The translations under genes and the position numbers were made by a program. From assembly GCA_016709675.1 (NCBI GenBank), contig JADJMH010000009.1, forward strand, positions 1 through 64,000: a DNA stretch of 64,000 nt, given 5' to 3'. Source of the stretch: Candidatus Accumulibacter proximus (lineage in GTDB: Bacteria > Pseudomonadota > Gammaproteobacteria > Burkholderiales > Rhodocyclaceae). The notes under the pieces were generated by a model. It had not been told where the DNA came from. It saw only the letters and a list, made by a program, of their open reading frames with translations, and did not search any database. Numbering within the stretch: position 1 is the first letter of the stretch; the number at the start of each line of letters is the position of its first letter. Positions 26,746-36,900 of the stretch are shown one piece after another.

Positions 26746-28061
26746 TGAAATCGATCCGCCGCCAATTGTTGATCGCGCTACTGTCCGCGATCATGCTGAC
26801 CACGCTGCTCGGTGCGCTCGTCACCTACCGCACGGCGCGCGCTGAGGCCAACGCGCTGTTCGACTATCAACTGCGCCAACTGGCACTGTCGCTCCGCGAC
26901 CATGCTCTCCAGAAAGGGCCGCGACATGAGTTCGGGATCGACGAAGACGCGCAGGATTTCTCGATCCAGATCTGGGGCCCGGACGGAACACAAATCTATC
27001 TGTCGCATCCTCGCCAGGAGCTTCCCCACCAGGCACCGATCGGCTTTGCAACGGTCAATACCGACCGTGGCGAGTGGCGTGTCTTCGGCATGCAGCAGGG
27101 AAGCCAGATGATCCAGGTGGCACAACCGATGCAGGTGCGCGACCATTTGGCCCTGGCTGCCGCCTGGCGCACCGTGGCTCCTTTCCTGCTGATGCTGCCG
27201 TTGCTCGGGGTGCTGATCTGGATAGTCGTTGGCCGCGGCCTGCGACCTCTCGACGCCGTCGCGCGGGCGGTGACCACGCGCAACGCCGTCGCGCTGGACC
27301 CCTTGCCGGAAAACCGCGTGCCGGTAGAGGTGGTGCCGCTGGTCCGGGCGCTGAACGACCTGCTGGTTAGGCTAAAGCGCGCGCTCGAGGCGCAGCGCGA
27401 ATTCATCGCCGATGCCGCGCACGAGCTGCGTACGCCTTTGACAGCGCTGACGCTGCAGGTCCAGCTCGCCGAGCGTGCCGACGATGCCGTGTCACGTGCC
27501 GATGCCTTCGCCGAACTCAAGGGCGGGCTGCAACGCGCCACTCATTCGGTCCAGCAACTGCTGACGCTGGCCCGGCAGGAGCCCGGTGGTGGCGAGCGGC
27601 CGTTGGCAGAGGTGAATCTTGCCGAGCTCGTTGCACAGGTTATCGCCGACCATCTGCTTCTGGCCGAAGCCAGGCAGATCGATCTAGGCGCGACGCCGTC
27701 TGCCGGTGAGTGTGTGGTGAAGGGTGAGCACGATGCGCTGCGCATCCTGGTCAGTAATCTGGTGAGCAACGCGCTCAGCTATACCCCGCCGGGAGGCACG
27801 GTAGACCTCGCCACCGGCCAGGACGAGGGTGGACCATTCATTCAAGTCTGCGATTCCGGTCCCGGAATTCCGCTCGAAGATCGCAAACGTGTTTTCGACC
27901 GCTTCTATCGTCGAGGTCAAGCGAACGGACCAGGCAGCGGCCTCGGGCTGGCGATCGTCAAGACCATTGCTGATCGCCATCAGGCGCGGGTCGTACTCGA
28001 CGATTCCCGACTTGGCGGCCTCCGCGCCCGGGTTGAATTCCCGCCAGCGGTGCCGCCTTAA
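26745..28061 (+). CDS. Sensor histidine kinase (QseC-like)
   Basis: A 438-residue membrane kinase. TM1 spans about residues 7-27 and TM2 about 145-163, with a periplasmic sensor of ~115 residues between them. HAMP-like sequence precedes the dimerisation box with the phospho-accepting H226 (IADAAHELRTPL). The ATPase domain has the N box (LVSNLVSNALSYTP), G1 (VCDSGPGIP) and G2 (GSGLGLAIV). It phosphorylates the regulator encoded directly upstream. The periplasmic domain lacks recognisable metal-binding clusters, so the signal is unknown. The 240 nt after the stop are empty. Confidence 0.9.
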   Translation: MKSIRRQLLIALLSAIMLTTLLGALVTYRTARAEANALFDYQLRQLALSLRDHALQKGPRHEFGIDEDAQDFSIQIWGPDGTQIYLSHPRQELPHQAPIGFATVNTDRGEWRVFGMQQGSQMIQVAQPMQVRDHLALAAAWRTVAPFLLMLPLLGVLIWIVVGRGLRPLDAVARAVTTRNAVALDPLPENRVPVEVVPLVRALNDLLVRLKRALEAQREFIADAAHELRTPLTALTLQVQLAERADDAVSRADAFAELKGGLQRATHSVQQLLTLARQEPGGGERPLAEVNLAELVAQVIADHLLLAEARQIDLGATPSAGECVVKGEHDALRILVSNLVSNALSYTPPGGTVDLATGQDEGGPFIQVCDSGPGIPLEDRKRVFDRFYRRGQANGPGSGLGLAIVKTIADRHQARVVLDDSRLGGLRARVEFPPAVPP

Positions 28062-28301
28062 GTCAGTTTTGAGTTGCGGCCTTCTCTGGGACGAGCTGGA
28101 CGGGGGCTCCTCGACGAACTCCTTGCCGGCAATGCGCTTTAATTCACTTCGTTGTTGCCCCAGACCTGGTGGCTCGGCAACCCGTTGCGCCGCAGGTGTG
28201 CGCGCCAGTGTGCGGCGGGGGGTGGTCATGACAGGGCTCCGAGTGTCCGGCCTCGTTCGGCGCTGGTCCAGGCGCTACCTGGGTCGGGGTTCCGACTGAT
28301 C

Positions 28302-29213
28302 TCAAAGCCCCTTGTCGTTCGGCGTCATCATCAGCTGTTTCAGGGCGGCGCTCATCGGCAACTCGAGATTGTCACCGTTGAGCGGGATCGGCGACAGGAA
28401 CCACCTGCTGTAGAGGCGTTCAAACTCGCCGCTATTCATCAGGCCGATCAAGGTATCGTCCACGAGTTTCTTGAATTCCGGATCCTGCCGGCGAAACTCG
28501 AGGCCATAGGGTTCGAACCCGAAGGTATCCGCAAGGACGACCAGTCGTTCACGTTCGGCGAGGGGAATGTTCAACAGCAGATAAGCCAGCAGCGCATCAT
28601 CGAGTACCAGTACATCGGCATCGCCGCCCAGCAGCAGGCGCAGGGATTCGGCATGGTTGCGGCCGAATCGATAGTTGATCAGCAGGTCCTGCTGGGCGGC
28701 CGCCGACTTGATGTAGGCGTCCGCCGACGTCCCGGCCGTTGTCACGACGACCTTGTCCTTGAGGTCCTGGATTGAGCGAACGGCCGAGTCCCGCCGGACC
28801 ACGGCCTTGACGCTGGCTACGTAGGTCGTGACGCCGAAAGCGACCGAGCGCTGTCGCTGTTCGGTGTTGGTCGCCGGCCCACAGTTGAGATCAATCGTCT
28901 CAGCCTCGAGCATGATCTGGCGGGAACCCTGTGTCGTCGGCACGTGGACCACGGCCAGCTCGGGCAGGTTCAACCGGGCCTGGATGGCGTCGGTCACATG
29001 CTGACACAGGTCGAGCGAGAAACCGATCGCTTTGCCGTCAGCATCGAGATAGGCGAAGGGCGCGGAGGCTTCGCGGTAGCCCAGGTACACCACACCCGTG
29101 GCACGGATCTTTTCAAGTGTTGGCGAGCTCGCCTCGGCGTGGGCGTGTTGACCACCGGCCGCCAGAAGGCAGGTGCAGGCCAGCAGGTTCCGCAATGTTA
29201 AGGTTCGGATCAC
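28302..29213 (-). CDS. Orphan amino-acid-type periplasmic solute-binding protein, coupled to lapE
   Basis: A 303-residue member of the GltI/PBP2 class of binding proteins. A signal peptide (MIRTLTLRNLLACTCLLAAG, cut near AHA/EA) is followed by the binding core with LGYREASAPFAYLDADGKAI, GFSLDLCQHV and DLNCGPATNTEQRQRSVAF, the classical ligand pocket of glutamate/aspartate-type proteins. No permease or ATPase gene is adjacent. Instead its ATG overlaps the stop of the lapE gene by 4 nt (ATGA), so it is expressed with the adhesin export machinery. A sensory role in biofilm control, as for the NspS binding protein with MbaA in Vibrio, is a plausible inference. Confidence 0.88.
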   Translation of the reverse strand: MIRTLTLRNLLACTCLLAAGGQHAHAEASSPTLEKIRATGVVYLGYREASAPFAYLDADGKAIGFSLDLCQHVTDAIQARLNLPELAVVHVPTTQGSRQIMLEAETIDLNCGPATNTEQRQRSVAFGVTTYVASVKAVVRRDSAVRSIQDLKDKVVVTTAGTSADAYIKSAAAQQDLLINYRFGRNHAESLRLLLGGDADVLVLDDALLAYLLLNIPLAERERLVVLADTFGFEPYGLEFRRQDPEFKKLVDDTLIGLMNSGEFERLYSRWFLSPIPLNGDNLELPMSAALKQLMMTPNDKGL

Positions 29214-30781
29214 CGTGAAGGGTCTCCTGCCACAGGCGCTGCGGGGTTGGCGAGCGGCCTGGCTGTGGTGTCAGGCGGGAACGGCGCGGCCAGCGGATTG
29301 CGTGCGCCAATGAAGCTGTTCGAGGAGCCTTCCATCATCTCTCGGGCTTTGCGGCCCAGCTTTGCTCGATCCGGACGGATCTCGGCGGGTGCGGTCGGCG
29401 GGCACAATTGGGCAAGATCGACGGCCGCCATGTCCTTCTCTTCGGGCGCGCCGTCGGCCTCCATGCGCTTCAGCCCCAATTTTTCCAACAGGCGACCCAT
29501 TCCGGCATAGCTGCGCAGGTAGGCCAGCGCAAGATCCACGTCGGCATTGACCTGCGAACGCCGGGCGTCAAAAAACTCGTTCTGGGTGTTGAGCAGGTCG
29601 AGCAGAGTGCGTTGTCCGATGTTGAACTGATCGCGGTAGGCGTTGCGTGTCTTTTCGACGAGGTCGACCTGCAGAGCGAGAAAAGTCAGTTGATCACTGA
29701 GGCGCAGCGTATCGTGGTAGGCAATCGACAGCGTCTGTCGAATGTCACGGCAGGCTTTCTCGCGCAGGTCGAGCGCGATGTTCTTGCGCTCACGGTACTG
29801 GCGATCCCGTGCGATATCCGAGCCGCCGTTGAAGAGGTTGTAGAAGATGCGCATTTCAACCACCGAATTGTCGCGCGAAGCGTCGGTGCCGAGGTAGTTA
29901 TTGATGTTTTCCTGGCGGGCGACCAGTTCGACGCGTGGGCTGAAGGCCGCACGCCGGACCTCGAGATCATATTGCGAGGCCTCGACGTTCTCCACCGTCG
30001 CCCGCAAGGCCGGGTTGCTTCTCAACGCCAGTGACAGTGCCGCATCGGCCCTTTCGGGAAAGGATGTGGTCAGGTCGGGCGGAGCAAACATTACCCTGGC
30101 CGGCGGCTCGCCGACGATTCGCAGGTAACGGGCCGTCACGTCATGCAGGTTGGCCAGCGCGGTAGTCAGATTGACGTCGGCCAGCGCCAGGCGGCTGGCT
30201 GCCTGATCGACATCGACTCGTTTGCCAACACCGGACTCGGCGCGTCGCTTGAGCTGCTCATAAGCCGCCTGATGCTGAATGTAGTTTTCTTCGGCGAGGT
30301 ATGTCTGGCGGCGGAAGCGCACCACGTCGAGGTAGGCGCGGCCCGCTTCAAGCGCTGTATTCTCCGATGCATCGAGCAACTCGAAATAACGGACCAGCTT
30401 CGCCTTGCCGAGCCGCTTGACTTCACTCGACGTGGCAAATCCGTCAAAAACCATCTGCCGCAGGTTGATCAGCGTGTCATGACGAGTGTAATTGGTGTCA
30501 GCCCCGACAGTCGAAGGGGTCAGCCGTTCTCTCCCGACGCCCGCCGAGAGATCGACCCGGGGCAGGAAGCCGCCTTTGGCGACGCCGATCTCCTCTGTCG
30601 CTTCCCGGAAGGCATGCCAGCGGGCCCGGACTTCCGGGTTCCGCAGGATGGCCGTCTGCACGGCCTCCTTCAACGACAGATGGTCACCGTCTTCCGCGCC
30701 AGCAGATGCCGGGGCGAGGGCCAGCAACAGCATCAGGACCGCGCTGCGGACCGTTCCTTGCGGTCGTCCTTTGCTGGGCAT
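29210..30781 (-). CDS. lapE: TolC-family outer-membrane protein, type I secretion (LapE)
   Basis: A 523-residue outer-membrane efflux protein that forms the exit duct for the adhesin. A signal peptide (cut near AGA/EDG, residue ~29) precedes two TolC repeats of long helices and short beta strands, including LSLKEAVQTAILRNPEVRAR, AGRAYLDVVRFRRQ, and RDQFNIGQRTLLDLLNTQNE, which are diagnostic for the type I agglutinin-exporting subfamily. The C-terminus has a non-conserved proline-rich tail after the second repeat. ATG 30779-30781 is chosen; upstream codons have no domain content. A TATAAT (- strand, 30818-30823) lies 37 nt upstream. The next gene is the orphan binding protein. Confidence 0.9.
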   Translation of the reverse strand: MPSKGRPQGTVRSAVLMLLLALAPASAGAEDGDHLSLKEAVQTAILRNPEVRARWHAFREATEEIGVAKGGFLPRVDLSAGVGRERLTPSTVGADTNYTRHDTLINLRQMVFDGFATSSEVKRLGKAKLVRYFELLDASENTALEAGRAYLDVVRFRRQTYLAEENYIQHQAAYEQLKRRAESGVGKRVDVDQAASRLALADVNLTTALANLHDVTARYLRIVGEPPARVMFAPPDLTTSFPERADAALSLALRSNPALRATVENVEASQYDLEVRRAAFSPRVELVARQENINNYLGTDASRDNSVVEMRIFYNLFNGGSDIARDRQYRERKNIALDLREKACRDIRQTLSIAYHDTLRLSDQLTFLALQVDLVEKTRNAYRDQFNIGQRTLLDLLNTQNEFFDARRSQVNADVDLALAYLRSYAGMGRLLEKLGLKRMEADGAPEEKDMAAVDLAQLCPPTAPAEIRPDRAKLGRKAREMMEGSSNSFIGARNPLAAPFPPDTTARPLANPAAPVAGDPSR

Positions 30782-30817
30782 CAAGAGAAGCCTCTTCGCA
30801 GTTAAGTGGGTCGGCGC

Positions 30818-30825
30818 ATTATACT
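30818..30825. promoter_or_regulatory. Divergent -10 elements between lapE and lapG
   Basis: The short sequence ATTATACT reads TATAAT on the - strand (30818-30823) and TATACT on the + strand (30820-30825). Matching -35 elements are weak. Overlapping divergent promoters would couple lapE-SBP and lapG-lapD expression. Confidence 0.35.
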
Positions 30826-30877
30826 CAACACAGCGCATCATGCGATTCGTCCACTCTTGCCCGGGGATGACCCAGAC

Positions 30878-31594
30878 TTGCCGATTCTCGCCCAACCCTG
30901 TTCGACGGAGGTCTCCTTCACTGCTCGTCAGCCACGAAGACACGGTCCGGTCGTGCTCCTGTTGGCGCTGGCGGCTTGCTGGGCCATCGCTGGACCCGAC
31001 CCGGCGGTACTCCAGCAACAGTTGATCGGACGCTTCGGCCCGGGCCGGGTAGGCTTGCTGAACGACTGGCTGCAGCTCGTCGCTTCGGCAAGGGCCCTCG
31101 ACGATGGGCGGAAACTGCAATTGATCAATGATTTCTTCAATCGTCGTGTGGTCTTCGATGACGACTCGAGTATCTGGCGGCAAACCGACTACTGGGCAAC
31201 GCCACTTGAAACCATCGGGCGAGGCAGAGGCGATTGCGAGGATTTTGCGATTGCCAAGTACTTCTCCCTACGCCTGGCAGACGTGCCGGTCGCCAGGATG
31301 CGCCTGGTTTATGTGAAGGCCAGGCTGCCTACAGCCAGCGGTCGGGTCGAGCAGGCGCACATGGTCCTTGCCTACTACTCGAAGCCCAGCGCCCAACCTC
31401 TGGTGCTGGACAATCTGCAAACCGCGATAATGCCGGCGTCCAAGCGCCCAGACCTGCAGCCGGTGTTCAGTTTCAATTCCGAAGGCATTTTCGCCGGCGT
31501 CTCCGGCGCGGCGGCAGCGAGTCCGGTCGGTATCGGCCGTCTCTCACGCTGGCAGGACCTGCTGCAACGCGCCCAGGCTGAAGGTTTCGAATAG
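30878..31594 (+). CDS. lapG: Periplasmic transglutaminase-like cysteine protease LapG
   Basis: A periplasmic BTLCP-family protease that removes the N-terminal anchor of LapA when not held by LapD. Catalytic residues are the cysteine in GRGDCEDFAIAKY, the histidine in EQAHMVLAYY and the aspartate in LVLDNLQT. The neighbouring acidic residues (DCED) fit the calcium site known for LapG. A signal peptide with n-region RQPRRHG and hydrophobic core VVLLLALAACWAIA is present. The start is uncertain: TTG 30878 keeps the signal peptide and lies after the + strand -10, whereas a GTG at 30806 is in frame but would start before it. lapD follows 35 nt downstream. Confidence 0.88.
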   Translation: MPILAQPCSTEVSFTARQPRRHGPVVLLLALAACWAIAGPDPAVLQQQLIGRFGPGRVGLLNDWLQLVASARALDDGRKLQLINDFFNRRVVFDDDSSIWRQTDYWATPLETIGRGRGDCEDFAIAKYFSLRLADVPVARMRLVYVKARLPTASGRVEQAHMVLAYYSKPSAQPLVLDNLQTAIMPASKRPDLQPVFSFNSEGIFAGVSGAAAASPVGIGRLSRWQDLLQRAQAEGFE

Positions 31595-31629
31595 CTTCGC
31601 AGCGGATCGTTTGACCGAGGATCACCATT

Positions 31630-33567
31630 ATGTCCATATATCGCCAGTTCTGGCTTGCCATCGTCACCTGCATGCTGCTTGCTTTTGGCGGCAGCCTGAT
31701 CGCCTCGATACTGAGCGCGCGGGCCTATCTTGAATCGCAACTGTCGACCAAGAATTCGGACAACGCGGCGGCACTCGCGCTGTCGATGAGCCAGAGCAAC
31801 CCTGACCCGGTGATGATCGAGTTGACCGTGGCAGCGCTCTACGACAGCGGCCGTTACGAACTGGTCCGCTTCGTCGATCCCGAAGGGCGGACGATTGCCG
31901 AACGTGCCAGTGGGCATCTGGACCTCGATGCGCCGGAGTGGTTCGCGCGCTGGCTGCCGATTCGCGCGGTGCCGGGCCGGGCGCAGATCAGCAAGGGCTG
32001 GCAGCAGGTCGGCACGCTGACCCTGGTCAGCGACAGACGCCTGGCCTATGGTGCGCTGTGGAACAACGTCTGGCAAACCACTGGCGCACTGGCGCTCGCC
32101 AGTCTGGTCGGCGGCTTCCTCGGATCGATCATCCTCGGCCGCCTGAAAGCGCCGCTGCAGGCGGTGATCGATCAGGCGACGGCGATCAGCGAACGCCGCT
32201 TCGTGACGATCGACGAACCGGCGGTGCCGGAACTCAAGCGACTCGCGCTGGCGATGAACACCACTGTCGGTCGACTCAGAACAGTCTTCGAGGAGGAGGC
32301 TGCCCGCCTCGAGATTCTTCGCCGGGAAGCGAACTGCGATCCGCTGACCGGACTCACCAATCGCAGCCACTTCATGGCGCGCCTGCGCCAGGCCCTTGAC
32401 TCCGAAGACGCTGGCGAAGGCACTCTGCTGCTGATCCGGCTAGCCGACCTGGCCGGCATCAACCGCCGCCAGGGTCGCGCCGCCACCGATGACTTCCTGC
32501 GGCATGCCGGCGAGGCGATCGGGAAATGCGCCACTCCGGAAAGCCAGGGTATTGCGGCGCGCCTCAACGGTTCCGACTTTGCGATCGTTCTCCCCGCTGG
32601 GCGCGACGCCCGGTCCGTCGCGCAAGCACTCCTCGCGGCGCTGATCGAGGTGGGCAAGCCTTATGTCGAAGGCGAGACGATCGTCTGGATCGGTGCCGGC
32701 AGCTTCGGCCGACTGACCGACGTCGAGACGCTGCTGGCCCGCGTCGACGCGGCTCTTGCCGCCGCCGAAGCCGGCGGTATGAACGCCGTCCGAGAAGCCG
32801 TCGTCGATGCAGGCGACCACACCCCTCGTACGGCCGAGCAGTGGGCGCAGGCGATCACGCGCGCCGTCAACAGGAAGTGGTTGCGCCTGGTTTCCTTCCC
32901 CGTGGTAGACGCCGTCGGCGGTCTTTCGCATATCGAGTGCCCGCTGCGGCTGCTTCTTGAAGAGGACGGTGAGTGGCTTGCCGCTGGCCGCTTCCTGCCT
33001 CTGGCCGAAAGACTCCGGCTGACCCCTGCGCTCGACCTCGCTGCCGTGGCGCTGGGCTTGCGGGAGTTGACGGCGCGACCCGACCTGCCGGGACTGGCGA
33101 TCAATCTTTCGGCCAGTTCGGTCGCCGAGGCGAGCTTCCGGCAACGTCTGCTCAACCTGCTCGGTGCGCACACGAAAGAGGCTCCTCGGTTGTGGCTGGA
33201 AGTCGCCGAGAATGGCGCGCTCCGCCATCTGGCGACCTTCCGCGAGCTCAGCCGCGCGCTCCAGGCAGCCGGTTGCCGTATCGGCCTGGAGCACTTCGGC
33301 CATCAGTTCAGCCAGATCGGGCTGCTGCATGATCTGGGACTGGACTACCTGAAGGTCGATGCGAGCTTCGTCCGCGGACTCGACAGCAACCGGGGCAACG
33401 CCGCCTTCCTCGAAGGATTGTGCGGCATTGCCCACGGCATCGGCCTGCAGGTGCTCGCCGAGGGCGTGGCGACGCGTGCAGAGTGGCTCGTGCTCGAGGA
33501 ACTGGGATTCGACGGGGTAACCGGCCCGGCGGTCTCGGCCTCGCGAACGAATGGGACACCGGTATGA
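31630..33567 (+). CDS. lapD: c-di-GMP receptor LapD (degenerate GGDEF-EAL)
   Basis: A 645-residue inner-membrane receptor. TM1 at about 8-28, a periplasmic PAS-like output domain (30-150) that binds LapG, TM2 at 151-170, a HAMP segment, then GGDEF and EAL domains. Both enzymatic motifs are degenerate: NGSDF (313-317) replaces GGDEF, and ECPLR (436-440) replaces EALLR, while KVDASFVRG (575-583) is retained for ligand binding. This matches a non-catalytic c-di-GMP sensor. High c-di-GMP makes it hold LapG, keeping LapA on the surface. The stop lies 6 nt from the convergent end of lapA. Confidence 0.92.
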   Translation: MSIYRQFWLAIVTCMLLAFGGSLIASILSARAYLESQLSTKNSDNAAALALSMSQSNPDPVMIELTVAALYDSGRYELVRFVDPEGRTIAERASGHLDLDAPEWFARWLPIRAVPGRAQISKGWQQVGTLTLVSDRRLAYGALWNNVWQTTGALALASLVGGFLGSIILGRLKAPLQAVIDQATAISERRFVTIDEPAVPELKRLALAMNTTVGRLRTVFEEEAARLEILRREANCDPLTGLTNRSHFMARLRQALDSEDAGEGTLLLIRLADLAGINRRQGRAATDDFLRHAGEAIGKCATPESQGIAARLNGSDFAIVLPAGRDARSVAQALLAALIEVGKPYVEGETIVWIGAGSFGRLTDVETLLARVDAALAAAEAGGMNAVREAVVDAGDHTPRTAEQWAQAITRAVNRKWLRLVSFPVVDAVGGLSHIECPLRLLLEEDGEWLAAGRFLPLAERLRLTPALDLAAVALGLRELTARPDLPGLAINLSASSVAEASFRQRLLNLLGAHTKEAPRLWLEVAENGALRHLATFRELSRALQAAGCRIGLEHFGHQFSQIGLLHDLGLDYLKVDASFVRGLDSNRGNAAFLEGLCGIAHGIGLQVLAEGVATRAEWLVLEELGFDGVTGPAVSASRTNGTPV

Positions 33568-33573
33568 GGACGC

Positions 33574-33920
33574 TTAGTCCGTAATCAGCTTACCTTTCGT
33601 GAGCAGGTCCTGAATGATCAACTGATCGGTGGTCAAGCCGCCGGCAGACAGGTCGACGCCGGCCAATACGACCTGCTGATCAACGGCAGCAAGGCTGTAA
33701 CCGCTGGCAAAGCCACCGCTGCTGCTGATCTGCACCGTGGTGCTGCCACCCGAAACGTCGAAGTGTAGGTAGTTGTCGAGGCTGCCCAAGGTCGAGTTTT
33801 CACCTTGCAGCAGGTCGCGAAGATCGAGCACGTCGCCACCCGACGCACGGGACGCATTGCTGAAGTCGGTCAGCGCATCGACCGCCGGCGCACCGGTGGC
33901 GCCGCCGTCGGCAAGACGCC
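33574..33920 (-). other. C-terminal type I secretion signal region of LapA
   Basis: The last ~115 residues follow the RTX repeats and contain DVLDLRDLLQGE, NYLHFDVSGGSTTVQISSS and a hydrophobic VVLAGVDLSAGGL near the end. This is the conserved C-terminal domain of LapA/T1SS adhesins that is recognised by the ABC transporter. Confidence 0.85.
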
Positions 33921-36900
33921 ACTGGAAGACATCGGCACCCAGGCCGCCGCTCATCCGATCGTTCCCGGCACCTCCGCTCACGGTGTCGGCACCCAGGCCG
34001 CCACTCATCGTGTCGTTACCGGCATCGCCGCGCATGCTGTCGGCAGCGATGCTACCGTTGAGCACGTCGTTGCCAATGGTCCCGACGGTCCTGATCGGCG
34101 GCGCCACCTCGCCGGCGCCGTTGACCTGGATGGTCAGTGTCGCAGTATCGACTCCGCCATCGGCATCCGTGATCCGATAGGTGAAGACGTCATTGCCGAT
34201 CTCGCCGGCAGCAAGGCGCTGTACGGCCGCGCGAGCATTGTCCAGCGTGTAGCTGTAGCTGCCGTCAGCAGCTATGACGACCTTGCCGTAGATCCCGTCG
34301 ACGACTGCCCCGACACCGGCTGCCGGGGGTGCCGCAGCAATGCCGGCAGCGACTCCGGTGACCGTGAGGCCCGAAGCGCTGTCGGGGTCGTAATCCTGAG
34401 CGGGCGTTCCCGGCGTCACATCGCCGCCAACCGTCACCAGTGGGCTGCCGACGGGAGCCGCCGCGAAACCATAGATCTGCTGTCCAGCCGTCACCACGCC
34501 GGTCGGGACGGCAGTCCCTGCAGCAAGATCGATGCTGTACATCGCCCCAGCTGCCGTACTCCCGACGAATGTTCCGACATCCGTCTGCGCCAGGTTGTAG
34601 AGGTCGCCGGGTAAACCGTTGACCACCGTAGACACCCTACCCGTCGCCAGATCGAGCTTGCGGATCGCGCCGGCAGACGTCGACAGATACAGCGCGTTGT
34701 CGAGGAACAACAGATCACCAGAGGATCCCTGGCCGAAACTGCCTAGACGCGCGGCAGCGCCAGTAGCCGTGGACAGTTGGTAAACGTCGCCGCCGGTGCC
34801 GGCGGCGGCAAAAAGGCGACCGTCACCGCTGGCAACCAGCGAATTGACGAAAGGGGCACCTGTCACGGGCCCGATCCGGTTCGCCGCGGCGGTCGTCGGA
34901 TTGATGCTGTACAGTGTGTTGGGCGAGCCCGTCAGTGCGATGCCGAAAAGCGTGCCCGTGGGGCCCACCGCAATGTCGCCGAAGACGACGCCGGCATTGC
35001 CGACCACCGTGCGCGCGCCGGTCGCCGGGTCAAGGATGCCAATATTGCCTGCGGCATCGTTGTAGTAGAGCGTGTTGGCTGGAAGTTCGGAAACCGAATT
35101 CACGTCGGCGACGGCAACCGGCCCGACCTTGTAGCCTTCGCTGTCGTCGGCCGTCGCGGTGTTGCCGGCGGCGTCGGTGGTGGTGATCGAGGCGGCGATG
35201 GTCTTGTCGCCGTCAGCCGAGAGGTCGGCGCCGGGGACGGCGATGGCAAAGCCGAGCACGCCGGCGTTGTTGACCACGAGACCGGTGAAGTTCTGGCCGT
35301 TGACCGTCAGGGTGACGGTGTCGCCCGCCTTGGCGTCGCCACCGACCGTGCCGGTGACGGTGACATTGCCAGCGATTTCGGCGGCGTTGAGGATGTCGTC
35401 GGCGGTGATGTTCGCATCGAGGGTGATCGTCGGCAGCGGCGGCGCGGTGTCGATGGCGACCGTGTCGTTGTGGCCGGTCCCGCTGTTACCGGCGGCATTG
35501 GTGTAGCTGGCGTCGGCGACGCTGACACTGCCGATGCCGGTGAAACCGTCGTTCGCCGTGAAAGTGGCGGTGTAGACCTTCGGGTCGGTCAGGCTGACGG
35601 CGAGGCCGCTCAGCGTGCCGCCGACGGCGGTGATGTCGGTCAGGTCGAAGCCGCTCGGGGCGTCGCTGAAGGTGAAGGTGACGGTCGACACCTTGTCGCC
35701 GCTGTTCAGGCTGGTATCGACGATATCGACGACGACGCTCGGCGCGGCGGTGTCGATGACCACCGTGTCGTTGTGGCCGGTCCCGCTGTTACCGGCGGCA
35801 TTGGTGTAGCTGGCGTCGGCGACGCTGACACTGCCGATGCCGGTGAAACCGTCGTTCGCCGTGAAGAGGGCGGTGGACTTTCGGTCGGTCAGGCTGACGG
35901 CGAGGCCGCCCAGCGTCCCGCCGACGGCGGTGAGTCGTCGGTCAGGTCGAAGCCGCTCGGGGCGTCGCTGAAGGTGAAGGTGACGGTCGACACCTTGTCG
36001 CCGTTCAGGCTGGTATCGACGATATCGACGACGACGTCGGCGCGGCGGTGTCGACGGTGTAGCCTTCTGTCGTCGGCCGTGCGCGGTTGCCGGCGGCTCG
36101 GCGTCGGCCAAGAGGTCGGCGCCGGGGACGGCGATGGCAAAGGTCAGCACGCCGGCGGTGTCGACGACGTTGCCGGTGAAGGTCTGGCCGTTGACCGTCA
36201 GGGTGACGGTGTCGCCGACCTTGGCGTCGCCACCGACCGTGCCGGTGACGGTGATCGACGCGGTGGCTTCGGAGGCGTTGAGGATGTCGTCGGCGGTGAT
36301 GTCCGCATCGAGGGTGATCGTCGGCAGCGGCGGCGCGGTGTCGATGACCACCGTGTCGTTGTGGCCGGTCCCGCTGTTACCGGCGGCATTGGTGTAGCTG
36401 GCGTCGGCGACGCTGACACCTGCCGATGCCGGTGAAACCGTCGTTCGCCGTGAAAGGTGGCGGTGACCTTTCGGGGTCGGTCAGGCTGACGGCGAGGCCG
36501 CTCAGCGTCCCGCCGACGGCGGTGACGTCGGCCAGGTCGAAGCCGCCCGGGGCGTCACTGAAGGTGAAGGTGACGGTCGATACCTTGTCGCCGCTGTTCA
36601 GGCTGGTATCGACGATATCGACGACGACGCTCGGCGCGGCGGTGTCGACGGTGTAGCCTTCGCTGTCGCTGGCGCTGCCGCTGTTGCCGGCGGCGTCGGT
36701 GGTGGTGATCGAGGCGGCGATGGTCTTGTCGCCGTCAGCCGAGGAGGTCGGCGCCGGGATGGCGGTCAGCACGCCGGCGGTGTCGACGACAGGCCGGTAA
36801 GCGGGCCGCCGACCGTCAGGGTGACGGTGTCGCCCGTGATCGCCACCGCTGCGGTGACGGGATCGACGCGGTGGCTTCGGAGGCGTTGAGGATGTCGTCG

